From Hyphomonas oceanitis SCH89 (lineage in GTDB: Bacteria; Pseudomonadota; Alphaproteobacteria; Caulobacterales; Hyphomonadaceae): a stretch of 64,000 nt of DNA. The notes beneath the pieces are model-generated. The model saw only the letters and a program-made list of their open reading frames with translations, did no database searches and was not told the DNA's origin. Below, piece after piece: positions 35,425 to 44,711 of this stretch (positions are counted from its first letter, which is position 1; each line of letters opens with the position of its first letter). The position numbers and the translations under genes were made by a program. The stretch is from NCBI RefSeq assembly GCF_000685295.1, contig NZ_ARYL01000013.1, positions 1 to 64,000 on the forward strand. The letters run 5' to 3'.

Positions 35425-36501
35425 TTATTGCGGCGGGCTGTCCGGCTCCGGCTCAGGGTCCAGTCCCAAATCATTTCGCGGACGCAGGTCCGTCGGACCG
35501 CTCTCCTGCGGCGCAGCGGGTTCTGCGGGCGTTTCTTCCTGCGGTGCCGGCGCCAGGTCAGGCTCGCTAAACGGCTCTGGCTCTTCGGTCACCTCAGGTG
35601 CTGGCCGCGAGAAAGACTGGTCGGCGGCATCCAGCACATCGTTCAGCGGATCATCAGTCGCTACCGGCGCATCCGGTTGTGTTTCTTCCGGCTGCGGCTC
35701 GGGATCCGGCGGCAGGTCGGGCATCACTTCAGGTGCTGGCGCAGGTTGGCCCTTAACGGGCGGCAGCGCGGCCGGGCGCTCGTCACCGAAGACGCAGGCA
35801 TCGAGCCCCTGGTTGCGCACCACGCGCATGCGCGCCTGCAGCGTGCCTGCCCGCTTGGAAACATAAGGCCCGGGTGGATCGACCCGCCACTTGTTCGGGC
35901 TGGGCAGCACAGCCGCCAGGAGCGCCGCTTCGCGCTCTGTCAGTTTCGAGGCTGGTTTGCCAAAGCGGGCCTGAGCCGCAGCCTCGGCGCCAAAGATACC
36001 GTCGCCCCATTCAGCCACGTTGAGATAGGCCTCCATGACGCGGCGCTTGCCCCACGTGTAGTCGATGAAGGTTGCCATCCACATGTCGCCGGCCTTGCGG
36101 GGGGCACCGCCGCCATTCCAGAAGAAGACGTTCTTGGCGGTCTGCTGGGTGATCGTGGAGGCGCCGCGCGCTTTACGACCGCGCTGGTATTCGTCAATGG
36201 CCTTCTCGATGGCTTCCGGATCGACGCCGTGATGCTCGCAGTAGCGGGTGTCTTCTGCAGCAATCACTGCACTAACAAGATAGGGCGAGATGTCTTCAAG
36301 CGGGGTAATGTCGCGGCGCAGGCTCTCACCGCCAATGGCGCGTTGGGCCATGAGTATTGTGCCTGGGACCGGCACGAACTTGAGTAGCAGTGCATAGACA
36401 TGAAAGGCCACGAACAGGCCTGCGATGAGCTTTACAAGGCGGCCTAGCCATACGCGGACGGGCCCTTTTGAGTCCGTTCCGTGTCCGTTTGCGTAGGTCA
36501 T
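35425..36501 (-). CDS. mtgA: Monofunctional peptidoglycan transglycosylase with acidic proline-rich tail
   Basis: This 358-residue membrane glycosyltransferase (GT51) polymerises lipid II into glycan strands. The N-terminal helix is at about residues 20-42, and the catalytic Glu region is AAEDTRYCEHHGVD. GASTITQQTAKNVF, RKAGDMWMATFIDYTWGKRR and EAYLNVAEWGDG complete the fold. MtgA proteins end near residue 235; here a tail of about 120 residues rich in Pro, Glu and Asp follows, unusual for the family. It is the last gene of the GST-queG-mtgA operon, its ATG overlapping the queG TGA. Confidence 0.92.
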   Translation of the reverse strand: MTYANGHGTDSKGPVRVWLGRLVKLIAGLFVAFHVYALLLKFVPVPGTILMAQRAIGGESLRRDITPLEDISPYLVSAVIAAEDTRYCEHHGVDPEAIEKAIDEYQRGRKARGASTITQQTAKNVFFWNGGGAPRKAGDMWMATFIDYTWGKRRVMEAYLNVAEWGDGIFGAEAAAQARFGKPASKLTEREAALLAAVLPSPNKWRVDPPGPYVSKRAGTLQARMRVVRNQGLDACVFGDERPAALPPVKGQPAPAPEVMPDLPPDPEPQPEETQPDAPVATDDPLNDVLDAADQSFSRPAPEVTEEPEPFSEPDLAPAPQEETPAEPAAPQESGPTDLRPRNDLGLDPEPEPDSPPQ

Positions 36502-37637
36502 GCTGCCCCTTCCCATTCCGCCAAGACGCCCGGATCGGTCTCTTCCGCCATCCGCGCGGCCTTCTCGGCCTCAAATCTGTCAGGATCAAGACGCGCGAGC
36601 GCCCAGATGGCTGCACCCCGAATGTCAGCCGCCTCATCGCCCAGCAAGCTGAGCAGCGATGGCACGAGGCGCACGTCTCCAGAATTACCGATAGCGACGC
36701 ACACATTTCGCACGAAGCGGGTCCGGCCGCTACGCTTGATCGGTGAGCCGGAGAAGACTTCACGGAAGGTGGCATCATCCAGCGCGGCCAATTCGTCGAG
36801 GCCCGGTGTCTTCAGTTCAGCGCGGGCATGGAGCGCGGCTTCCGAGGCTGCCTCGGCAAACTTGTTCCACGGGCAGACGGCAAGGCAATCGTCGCAGCCA
36901 TAGATGCGATTGCCCATCGCGGCGCGGAACTCGCGCGGGATGGGCCCGGCATGTTCGATGGTGAGGTAGGAAATGCAGCGGCGTGCATCGAGCTGGTACG
37001 GCGCCGGAAAGGCCTTGGTCGGGCAGGCATCAAGGCAGGCGCGGCAGGACCCGCAATGGTCTGTCTCTGTTGCATCAGGCTGCAACTCTGCCGCTGTCAG
37101 CATCACGCCGAGGAAGAACCACGAACCAAGCTCGCGGCTCACCAGATTTGTGTGCTTGCCTTGCCAGCCCATGCCCGCCTTGGCGGCGAGCGGCTTTTCC
37201 ATCAAGGGGGCGGTATCGACGAAGACTTTCACTTCAGAGCCCGTCTCCGCCACGAAAGCGCGGGCAAGCTGTTTCAGGCGCGACTTGACGAGGTCGTGAT
37301 AGTCCCTCCCCCGCGCATAGACGGAGATGTTTCCCACACTGCGTTCAGCCAGCAGCTCCATCGGGTCGATGCCGGGGCCATAGTTCAGCGCGACCACGAC
37401 AGCTGATTTCGCCCCAGCCCACATGGCGGTGGGGGCCTTGCGTCGCTCAAGCGTGGTTTCCATCCATTCCATCTGGCCATGGCGACCGTCGGCAACGAAA
37501 ACCTCAAGCCGTTCGCCTGCCGCCCATGGCTCATCGGCCCGCGTAATGCGAACGCTGTCGAAACCTATCGAACGCGCCGTGTCTTTGAGAAAGGCTTCGG
37601 GCGAACTGGCGAGGGGGTCAGAAGTCGAGATCGGCAT
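36498..37637 (-). CDS. queG: Epoxyqueuosine reductase
   Basis: This 379-residue enzyme makes queuosine in tRNA by reducing epoxyqueuosine, with cobalamin and two [4Fe-4S] clusters. The first cluster motif is CGSCRACLDACP and the second CDDCLAVCP; the cobalamin-domain region KAGMGWQGKHTNLVS is present, and a HEAT-like tail closes the protein (VPSLLSLLGDE). The length fits. The start at 37637 overlaps the upstream GST gene by 20 bases, and the stop overlaps mtgA (ATGA). Confidence 0.95.
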   Translation of the reverse strand: MPISTSDPLASSPEAFLKDTARSIGFDSVRITRADEPWAAGERLEVFVADGRHGQMEWMETTLERRKAPTAMWAGAKSAVVVALNYGPGIDPMELLAERSVGNISVYARGRDYHDLVKSRLKQLARAFVAETGSEVKVFVDTAPLMEKPLAAKAGMGWQGKHTNLVSRELGSWFFLGVMLTAAELQPDATETDHCGSCRACLDACPTKAFPAPYQLDARRCISYLTIEHAGPIPREFRAAMGNRIYGCDDCLAVCPWNKFAEAASEAALHARAELKTPGLDELAALDDATFREVFSGSPIKRSGRTRFVRNVCVAIGNSGDVRLVPSLLSLLGDEAADIRGAAIWALARLDPDRFEAEKAARMAEETDPGVLAEWEGAA

Positions 37638-38292
37638 AATGGGAGACAGGTCGCGTACCCTCGATCCGGTCGCTCAGCAACGGGCGGAAGCTGGGGCGGG
37701 ACTTGATGCGCGCATACCATGTCTTGAGATCCGGTACCGCGTTCCATTCCACATCGCCGAAATAGTCGTAGGCCGAGAGGTGCGCCGCCGCGCAAAGATC
37801 AGCCAGCGACAGCGTACGGCCCGCCAGATAGCCGTTCATCTCGACCATGCCATTCAGGAAGGTGAGACGCCCGCGAAGGGCATGGGCGCCCCGGCGCAAC
37901 TTTTCGGAATCCGGCTGGCGGTCGCGCCGCACCCATTGCATGACGCGCTCTGTCAGCAGCTTGTCGGTCACTTCCTCGCAGCCCGCCTCGACCCATGCCC
38001 AGAGGCGACGTGCCTCGGCGCGCTCGTTCTGGTCAGTTGGCAAGAGGGCGGGCGTTGGCTTGATCTCTTCCATCTGTTCGCAGATGGCCCGCGTACCGCA
38101 GGCGAAGAGACGCCCAGTAGGCAAGGTCTCGACCAAAGCCGGCGCAACGGCGCCATAGGCGAGCGCGGCCACATCGGGGTGCGGCGCCCAGGGCGTGGAG
38201 TCAAACAGTTCGAAGGCTTCGCCCTTCTCGGCGAGAACGAGGCGCACCAGCCGTCCGGCTGGATCAAGAGGCCAATGGTAGAGCCGTTTCAT
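37618..38292 (-). CDS. Glutathione S-transferase family protein
   Basis: This 224-residue protein has an N-terminal thioredoxin-like half (MKRLYHWPLDPAGRLVRLVLAEKG) and a C-terminal helical GST half (LSLADLCAAAHLSAYDYF). Such proteins conjugate glutathione to electrophiles or act as reductases; the target here is unknown. The start at 38292 (MKRLYH) matches the family; an ATG four codons upstream is possible. It is the first gene of the operon with queG and mtgA. Confidence 0.9.
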   Translation of the reverse strand: MKRLYHWPLDPAGRLVRLVLAEKGEAFELFDSTPWAPHPDVAALAYGAVAPALVETLPTGRLFACGTRAICEQMEEIKPTPALLPTDQNERAEARRLWAWVEAGCEEVTDKLLTERVMQWVRRDRQPDSEKLRRGAHALRGRLTFLNGMVEMNGYLAGRTLSLADLCAAAHLSAYDYFGDVEWNAVPDLKTWYARIKSRPSFRPLLSDRIEGTRPVSHYADLDF

Positions 38293-38390
38293 GGTCGCAT
38301 ACACTCACAACAGGCTGCCTGCGCCCGTCAAGCCAAGCCTTATCGGCCGCCGTCCCGCGCACTTCTGCCCTGTGTATAACTTGCCAGCCC

Positions 38391-41300
38391 TTACCGGCCC
38401 ATGAATTGCCGCACAGCGTCTGTCGACAGGGTGAACTTTGCGAAGGACCAGTCCTTGCCCTTGGAGAGCGTGCCGAGCGTCGCGATAAGCTGCCGGCGTG
38501 CCTCGAGCTTGTCGGCGAGCCAGGCATCCGTGCCACCGGCTGCAATCGCATCACTTGCTGCAGTTGCCTGCAGCCGCACCAGTTCGCTGACCAGACGCCT
38601 GCCCGCTACGCGGTCCCAGTATCCAGCCTTTTCCAGCCCTTCCAATGCGCTGTCACGCAGGCGGTCGAGCCGCAGCGAGTCGCCGAGCGCATAGAAGGCA
38701 GAAGCCGCCTCTTCGACGCCAATGTCGGCTGTCTTTGCCAGATCAGTGACGACAAGGCCTTGCGCGAAGTTGCTCATGGCAGCCGCCCAGCGGGCAAGCG
38801 CTTCGGGTGCACCGCGCTTCATGAAGCCACGCGTCGCCCGTTCGATACGGGATGCCGGATACGGTGAGTGCACCGAAGCCAGCGCCGCCTTCAACTCATT
38901 CAGCGGTACGTGAGACTCGGCAACCGCGTCGCCCACACTCATGCCCGGGCGCATGCGGACAAACCATGTTGCCGCTTCATTCATCGCCTGCATGGCCTGC
39001 ATGCGCAGGTCAATTTGCAGGTCTGCGGGCACAGTGTTGTCGAGGCTGTCGACTTCGCGGCGGAAGGCGTCAAAGTCGAGCACGGCGCGTGCCGCTTCCA
39101 GCCCGCGCACAGTCGCCGCGCTATCGCCGCCCGACATTTCGCGCAGGCGCAGCAGAGGCACTGGCCCAGCCATGTCGAGCGAGCGGTTAGCGATCACAGT
39201 TGCGATGATCTCCCGCTTCAGGCGGTGATTGCTGATCGCCTCGCCGTACGTGTCGATCGGGTGGGTAAAATAGGAGGTCAGCACGCTTTCGAAATACGGA
39301 TCGTCGGGAATGTCGGAAGCCACCACGTCATCAATCAGCACGATCTTCGACCAGGCCAGAAGCACGGCGAGTTCGGGTCGGGTCAGGAACTGCCCCTGTT
39401 CCTGTCGTACACGCATCTGCGCCGAACTTGGCAGGCCTTCCAGTGGCCGGTTCAGCACGCCGCGTTCTTCAAGATAGACCATCAGGCGCTCAAGCGCTTC
39501 ATGGTCGGCTGCGGCGCTCGCCTCGGCCAGCGACAGGGCGGCGGTCTGGTCGTAATTGTGGCGCAGGACGTGGGCGGCCACATCGTCCGTCATCTCGGCG
39601 AGCAGACCATTGCGGTCCTTCGCCTTTAGGGACTTGATACGGATCGCCTCGGCCGCGAGGATCTTGATATTGACCTCATGGTCGGAACTGTCGACGCCAG
39701 CCGAGTTGTCGATGGCATCGGTATTGATGCGTCCGCCATTCTGGGCAAACTCGATGCGGCCTGCCTGGGTGAGGCCAAGGTTCGCCCCTTCCCCGATGAC
39801 TTTCGCCTTGAGGTCACGCCCGTTGACGCGGAAGGCGTCGCTCGAGCGGTCGCCCGCTTCGGCATGCGTTTCGTTACTGGCTTTTACATAGGTGCCGATA
39901 CCGCCGAACCAGAGCAGGTCTGTCTCGGTTTTCAAGAGGGCGTGGATCAGCTCGTCCGGCGTGACGGCATCCTTGTTGACCCCCGTCATGGCCTTCATCT
40001 CATCGCTGAGCGGGATGGACTTGGCGGTGCGCGGGAAGATGCCGCCGCCCTTTGAGATCAGGCTTGTGTTGTAGTCGGACCAGCTGGAGCCCTGCATGTC
40101 GAACAGGCGCTGGCGATCGGCGAGGTTCTTGGCCGAGTCGCCCGGGTTCGGGTCGACGAAGATGTGCAGGTGGTTGAACGCGGCCATCAGGCGGATTTCC
40201 GGTGACAGAAGCATGCCGTTGCCGAACACGTCGCCGCTCATATCGCCGACGCCGATGACGGTGAAAGGCTCGGTCTGGATATCCTTGCCCATTTCGCGGA
40301 AGTGGCGTTTGACAGCTTCCCAGGCGCCGCGCGCCGTGATGCCCATTTTCTTGTGGTCGTAGCCGACAGAGCCACCGGATGCGAACGCATCGCCCAGCCA
40401 TAAGCCGTGCGCTTCGCTGATCGCGTTGGCCGTGTCGGAAAAGGTCGCCGTACCCTTGTCGGCAGCGACAACGAGGTAGGGATCTTCGCCGTCCCAGATG
40501 ACCGTATTTTGCGGATGGAGCACGTTTGCACCATCGAGATTGTCGGTCAGCTCCAGCAGTGCCGTGATGAACTGCTTGTAGGCATCGCGCCCGCTTTCGA
40601 ACCAGGCATTGCGGTCAGACCGGTCGGCCAGCTGTTTCGGGAAGAAGCCGCCTTTCGAGCCAACCGGCACGATGACCGCGTTCTTGACCTGCTGTGCCTT
40701 CACAAGGCCCAGCACTTCGGTGCGGTAGTCCGCCGCGCGGTCCGACCAGCGCAGGCCGCCACGCGCCACCGGGCCGAAGCGCAGGTGCACGCCGTCGACC
40801 TGCGGGCTCGACATGAAGATTTCGCGGTAGGGCTTTGGATCTGGCAGGTCTTCCAGTTCGCGGCTCGCCACCTTGAAGCTGATGAAGGAGAGCGGGCGGC
40901 CGTCTGCGTCAGTCTGGTAGAAATTGGTCCGCTGCAGGGCAAAGATCAGGTCTGTCAGGTGCCGGAGGATCTGGTCGTCGGTCAGGGTGGCCACGTCTGC
41001 GAGCGCGGTTTCGATTGCCGAGCGTATTTCGGCCGTGGCAGCGCGGCGCGCATCGAGCCCTTCATAGGCTGACGGGTCGAACCGCGCGGCAAAGAGATCA
41101 AGCAAGAGGCGCACGATTTTGGGATGTGCAGCAAGTGCATCTTCCTGCACATCCTGCGGCTGGTCGAGGCCCGACTGGCGACGATAGGCTGAAAGTGCAC
41201 GCATCAGGGCTGCTTCGCGCCAGCTGGCACCGGCACGGAGGACAAGGCGGTTGAAGCCATCATTCTCCGCAAGGCCGCTCCACACGGCTACAAAAGCGTC

Positions 41301-43130
41301 TTCAAATCCCCGCGCGAGTTTCTCGAGGTCTACGACATCGCCATTGACCGACTGCATGAACAGCGAGTGGATCCAGTAAGTGTCCGGGGCGTCAGCGGCG
41401 GGCTTTTCCGAAGGCCGAACCGGATAGCCGGTCTCGAAGTTCACGAACAGGCCCATGTTCTCGAACACAGGCACACAGCGTGAAAGCGGAATCGCACCCT
41501 TGCGCGCATAGATCTTCACACGGACGGCATCTTCGCCATCGCCCTCAAGCCGGAAGGCGCGGGCGAGGACCGGCGTGGTGGCGTGCAAGCCGGCCATCGT
41601 CATCACATCGCGCAGCGCCTCGGCGGGCAGGAAGGCTTCACGATAGGCTGCGTTGAAAGCGCCCAGGAAAGCACGACCGCCATCGCGGTCGGCGTCAGCG
41701 AGGGGACTCGCCATGATGGCTTCACGGAAGCCCTGATCCCAGGTACGGGCCAGCGCGGCAATCTCGCGTTCGAGTTCTGCGGCGTCGGGCTCGGGATGGT
41801 CGCGGTCGAGCGATATCTCGAAATGCACGCGCGCCAGCGGACCGGTATCGAAATAGGGTTGGAATTTCTCAAGCGTTCCATCATAGGCGCGCGTCAGCAC
41901 GTCTGCGATACGTATACGCAAATTGGTGTCATAGGCTTCGCGTGGCACGAACACGATGGCCGTCACGAAGCGGTCGAACTGATCGGCGCGCAGGAAGAGG
42001 CGCGTGCGGGGACGGCCGACAAGGTGCATCGCGCCGACGATCATTGGCGTCAGGGTACGTGAATGCGTCTGGAACAGTTCGTCCCGCGGCCAGGTTTCCA
42101 GCAGGTTCGCGATTGTCTTTTCGGTATGGCCACCGGGCGTTGCGCCTGAGGCCGCGATCACTTTCTTCACGCGGCGCCGCACGAACGGAATGGAGCGCGC
42201 CGTTTCGTCATAGGCTTCAGCGGTGAAAAGGCCGAGGAAGCGAACCTCGCCATTCACCCTGCCCTCGGCATCGTATTTCTTGACGCCGATATAATCGCAT
42301 TTCACGCGCCGGTGTACGCGGCTGACAAGGGTCGACTTGGCGACGAACATGGGGAACGGCTCGGCAAGCAGATCACCGATCTCGGGCGTGAGAACGAGCG
42401 GTTCGCTGTCAGGCGACAGCACATTGAGCTGCTCGTCACGCAGAATGCCGAGATTGGAGCCCTCCACCATGATCGGCTCTTCGGGCAGAACCTTGCCCTT
42501 TGCGTCCGTCTCGAAGCGATACTCGCGGCAGCCGACGAAGACGAAATGGTCCTCAAGCAGCCATTCAAGGAAGGCGATGGATTCGGCACGGTCGTCAGCG
42601 GCGTGATTTTGCTGCTCGGCAATGCTCCGGATTTCGGCCCGCATGCGCTCCTTCATCGGCTCGAAATCGCTGACAACCTGGCGCGTGTCGCTGAGTGTCA
42701 TGCGCACGCTCTGGGTCAGGCGGGTGGCTTCGGCCGGCGTCATGGGAGGCAAATGAATCTGGATAACAGAAACGACCCGCCCGTCATCCATGGTCACAAT
42801 CGGGTGAAACAGCGCTTTGACTTCATGGCCTTCGGCCGCGCACTCGGCCAGCAGCGAGTCCACGAGGAAGGGCATGTCGGGCCCGACCGCTTCGAGAACC
42901 GAGCGCTGCAACGTGCCGTTGGCGCCGACGGGATCCCGCAGGACGCGCGCATCCTGTGTGTCAGGCGCAACCTCGCTCCCCCAGTTCCAGAGGCCCTCTG
43001 CCAGAGCCATCAGATCAGCCTCTGTCAGGCCGGTCAGATCTTCGTTGCTGGATTCCAGTTTTACCTGCTTGAGCAATTGCTGAAGCGGGTCGACCTTGGA
43101 CGGTGTTTGGGACATGGGATTTTCGCTCAC
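38391..43130 (-). CDS. gdhZ: NAD-dependent glutamate dehydrogenase, large type
   Basis: This 1579-residue enzyme is the 180-kDa class of NAD-glutamate dehydrogenase, converting glutamate to 2-oxoglutarate and ammonia. The N-terminal half holds regulatory ACT-like segments (VLEAVGPDMPFLVDSL). The catalytic half has GGLRWSDRAADYRTEVLGL, the lysine region KNAVIVPVGSKGGFFP and the NAD domain ending VGVDSSDHEVN. Caulobacter GdhZ of this class also inhibits FtsZ division rings when glutamate is high; whether this copy does is unknown. It is a single gene with a 320-base upstream region holding a long hairpin. Confidence 0.95.
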   Translation of the reverse strand: MSENPMSQTPSKVDPLQQLLKQVKLESSNEDLTGLTEADLMALAEGLWNWGSEVAPDTQDARVLRDPVGANGTLQRSVLEAVGPDMPFLVDSLLAECAAEGHEVKALFHPIVTMDDGRVVSVIQIHLPPMTPAEATRLTQSVRMTLSDTRQVVSDFEPMKERMRAEIRSIAEQQNHAADDRAESIAFLEWLLEDHFVFVGCREYRFETDAKGKVLPEEPIMVEGSNLGILRDEQLNVLSPDSEPLVLTPEIGDLLAEPFPMFVAKSTLVSRVHRRVKCDYIGVKKYDAEGRVNGEVRFLGLFTAEAYDETARSIPFVRRRVKKVIAASGATPGGHTEKTIANLLETWPRDELFQTHSRTLTPMIVGAMHLVGRPRTRLFLRADQFDRFVTAIVFVPREAYDTNLRIRIADVLTRAYDGTLEKFQPYFDTGPLARVHFEISLDRDHPEPDAAELEREIAALARTWDQGFREAIMASPLADADRDGGRAFLGAFNAAYREAFLPAEALRDVMTMAGLHATTPVLARAFRLEGDGEDAVRVKIYARKGAIPLSRCVPVFENMGLFVNFETGYPVRPSEKPAADAPDTYWIHSLFMQSVNGDVVDLEKLARGFEDAFVAVWSGLAENDGFNRLVLRAGASWREAALMRALSAYRRQSGLDQPQDVQEDALAAHPKIVRLLLDLFAARFDPSAYEGLDARRAATAEIRSAIETALADVATLTDDQILRHLTDLIFALQRTNFYQTDADGRPLSFISFKVASRELEDLPDPKPYREIFMSSPQVDGVHLRFGPVARGGLRWSDRAADYRTEVLGLVKAQQVKNAVIVPVGSKGGFFPKQLADRSDRNAWFESGRDAYKQFITALLELTDNLDGANVLHPQNTVIWDGEDPYLVVAADKGTATFSDTANAISEAHGLWLGDAFASGGSVGYDHKKMGITARGAWEAVKRHFREMGKDIQTEPFTVIGVGDMSGDVFGNGMLLSPEIRLMAAFNHLHIFVDPNPGDSAKNLADRQRLFDMQGSSWSDYNTSLISKGGGIFPRTAKSIPLSDEMKAMTGVNKDAVTPDELIHALLKTETDLLWFGGIGTYVKASNETHAEAGDRSSDAFRVNGRDLKAKVIGEGANLGLTQAGRIEFAQNGGRINTDAIDNSAGVDSSDHEVNIKILAAEAIRIKSLKAKDRNGLLAEMTDDVAAHVLRHNYDQTAALSLAEASAAADHEALERLMVYLEERGVLNRPLEGLPSSAQMRVRQEQGQFLTRPELAVLLAWSKIVLIDDVVASDIPDDPYFESVLTSYFTHPIDTYGEAISNHRLKREIIATVIANRSLDMAGPVPLLRLREMSGGDSAATVRGLEAARAVLDFDAFRREVDSLDNTVPADLQIDLRMQAMQAMNEAATWFVRMRPGMSVGDAVAESHVPLNELKAALASVHSPYPASRIERATRGFMKRGAPEALARWAAAMSNFAQGLVVTDLAKTADIGVEEAASAFYALGDSLRLDRLRDSALEGLEKAGYWDRVAGRRLVSELVRLQATAASDAIAAGGTDAWLADKLEARRQLIATLGTLSKGKDWSFAKFTLSTDAVRQFMGR

Positions 43131-43450
43131 TGGCAGTGAAGACTATCCAACCGGGTGTAACGTGCACCGGGACGACCTTCAATGGCCTGTTACAAATGGA
43201 ACTTTCTGCGTCTCAGACAAATTCAAATCATGGCTGCCAAATAAGGCGGGCCCGCCGAACGGGGACGTGTCCGACGGGCCCTACAGGCGTTCCGCAGGCT
43301 GGGTGGGGGGACGCACGCGGAGGCCTGATCTCTTTATTTCGGCCCTTATCTTTGGAAGACAAGGGTTACCGCTGGTATTGCTACATTAAAAATCATGAAG
43401 AGATTACTGATATGGATGCAGTGAATCCTGAAGGTGCGCGATGCCATACT
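43131..43450 (-). other. gdhZ upstream region with long hairpin
   Basis: These 320 bases hold no convincing gene. GGGCCCGCC (43248-43256) and GACGGGCCC (43273-43281) form an 8/9-bp stem whose loop contains an inner GGAC-gt-GTCC hairpin. On the minus strand it lies 118 bases before the gdhZ start and could end the AI-2E permease transcript or act in the gdhZ leader. An A/T-rich patch at 43375-43420 may hold the AI-2E gene end or a promoter. No Lrp or glutamine-binding motif is recognisable. Confidence 0.45.
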
Positions 43451-44569
43451 TCAACTGTTTTCGCTATCAACTTTGGCAGTTGTCACTGATCTCTTGCTCT
43501 CTCCTGCCCCTTGCGGGTTTCCATCAGCGGAGAGCAGGATCGCGATCCATCGCGTACTGTGGGACTGCGCAAACAGTATCATCATCAACACAGTCAGCGG
43601 CGCTGACAGGAACATCCCGGGTATGCCCCAAAGCACACCCCAGATCGCAAGCGCCAGCAACACAACCAATGCAGAAAGATTCAGTGAGTCGCCCATCATG
43701 CGCGGCTGGATGAAGTTCCCGATCGAAAACTGCCAGAAGCTGACAATGCCGAACACGATCGCGGCATAGATGTAGATGTCCTGAGGCGGAGTGCCCGGTA
43801 TCCATCCCGGGATATCCGGCTGCACCAGTGCAAAGAGGGGCGGCACAAGCGCGGCCACGATCGACCCGACGGTCGGTATATAGTTAAGCACGAAAATCAG
43901 CGCCGCGAGGAAGAGCGCGTTCTGGACACCCAGCAGGAGCAGCGACACATAGGTCAACGCCGTTATCAGCGCCGAGATCACCGTCTGGGTCCAGAGGTAG
44001 GTCTCGATACCGCGCCGCGCTTCATCCCCGACCTCGCGCACCATCGCGCGCTTTTCGTAATCCGGGAAAATATTGTCCAGCTTACGGGTCCAGCCCGACT
44101 GCGCCAGGAACAGGAACGCGACATAGATGAAGATCAGCATCAGGTCGCCAGACAGGTCGCCCGTCGCATTCGCAATCGTGGCAAAGAAGCGCTGACCGCC
44201 CTCGTTGAACATAAGATGCGTCAATGTCGGCGCGTTCTCCATGTTCACGAGGCTATATGCGTCCTGGATCAGGCCGTTGATCTTCTCCTCATACTCCGCC
44301 GCATCGCGCCCGAACTGCGACACGCCATTCGCGAGCAAGGCGATGAAGCCAACAAAGCCGCCGAGCACGATGAGGATCGCCACAGCCCGCGCCGCACTCC
44401 GGCGCATTGAATGCGACCAGTTGTCGATCATGCGCGCGAACCCCTCGATTACGAGGAACAGGAACACCGCCATGGCAAATGTCGAAAGGATGCCCCGCCC
44501 CACATAGAGGAAGGTGATGATCACGCCGGTCGCGATGATCCAGATGCCGGTCTTGGTCGCGCGATCCAT
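43451..44569 (-). CDS. AI-2E transporter family permease
   Basis: This 372-residue inner-membrane protein has eight or so helices and the hallmarks of the AI-2E (PF01594) family: the TQTVISALITALTYVSLLLLGVQNAL segment, NYIPTVGSIVAALVPP, and QPRMMGDSLNLSALVVLLALAIWG. Some members export AI-2 or other solutes, others are Na/H antiporters, so the substrate cannot be set. The start MDRATKTGIW precedes the first helix. It is divergent from the HerA-like gene and upstream of gdhZ. Confidence 0.92.
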   Translation of the reverse strand: MDRATKTGIWIIATGVIITFLYVGRGILSTFAMAVFLFLVIEGFARMIDNWSHSMRRSAARAVAILIVLGGFVGFIALLANGVSQFGRDAAEYEEKINGLIQDAYSLVNMENAPTLTHLMFNEGGQRFFATIANATGDLSGDLMLIFIYVAFLFLAQSGWTRKLDNIFPDYEKRAMVREVGDEARRGIETYLWTQTVISALITALTYVSLLLLGVQNALFLAALIFVLNYIPTVGSIVAALVPPLFALVQPDIPGWIPGTPPQDIYIYAAIVFGIVSFWQFSIGNFIQPRMMGDSLNLSALVVLLALAIWGVLWGIPGMFLSAPLTVLMMILFAQSHSTRWIAILLSADGNPQGAGESKRSVTTAKVDSENS

Positions 44570-44711
44570 TCAGGGGCCCCCGTTAGAATTACAGGTTGGA
44601 AGCAGCCTTGCCCGCCGTCAAGCCACGCCTTTCTTTGATGGCAGCCAAGCTCAGTGGGGGCCTTGCCGAATCCTGTGAAACCACTAGCGTCCGCTCCGCA
44701 TCAGGGGAGAA

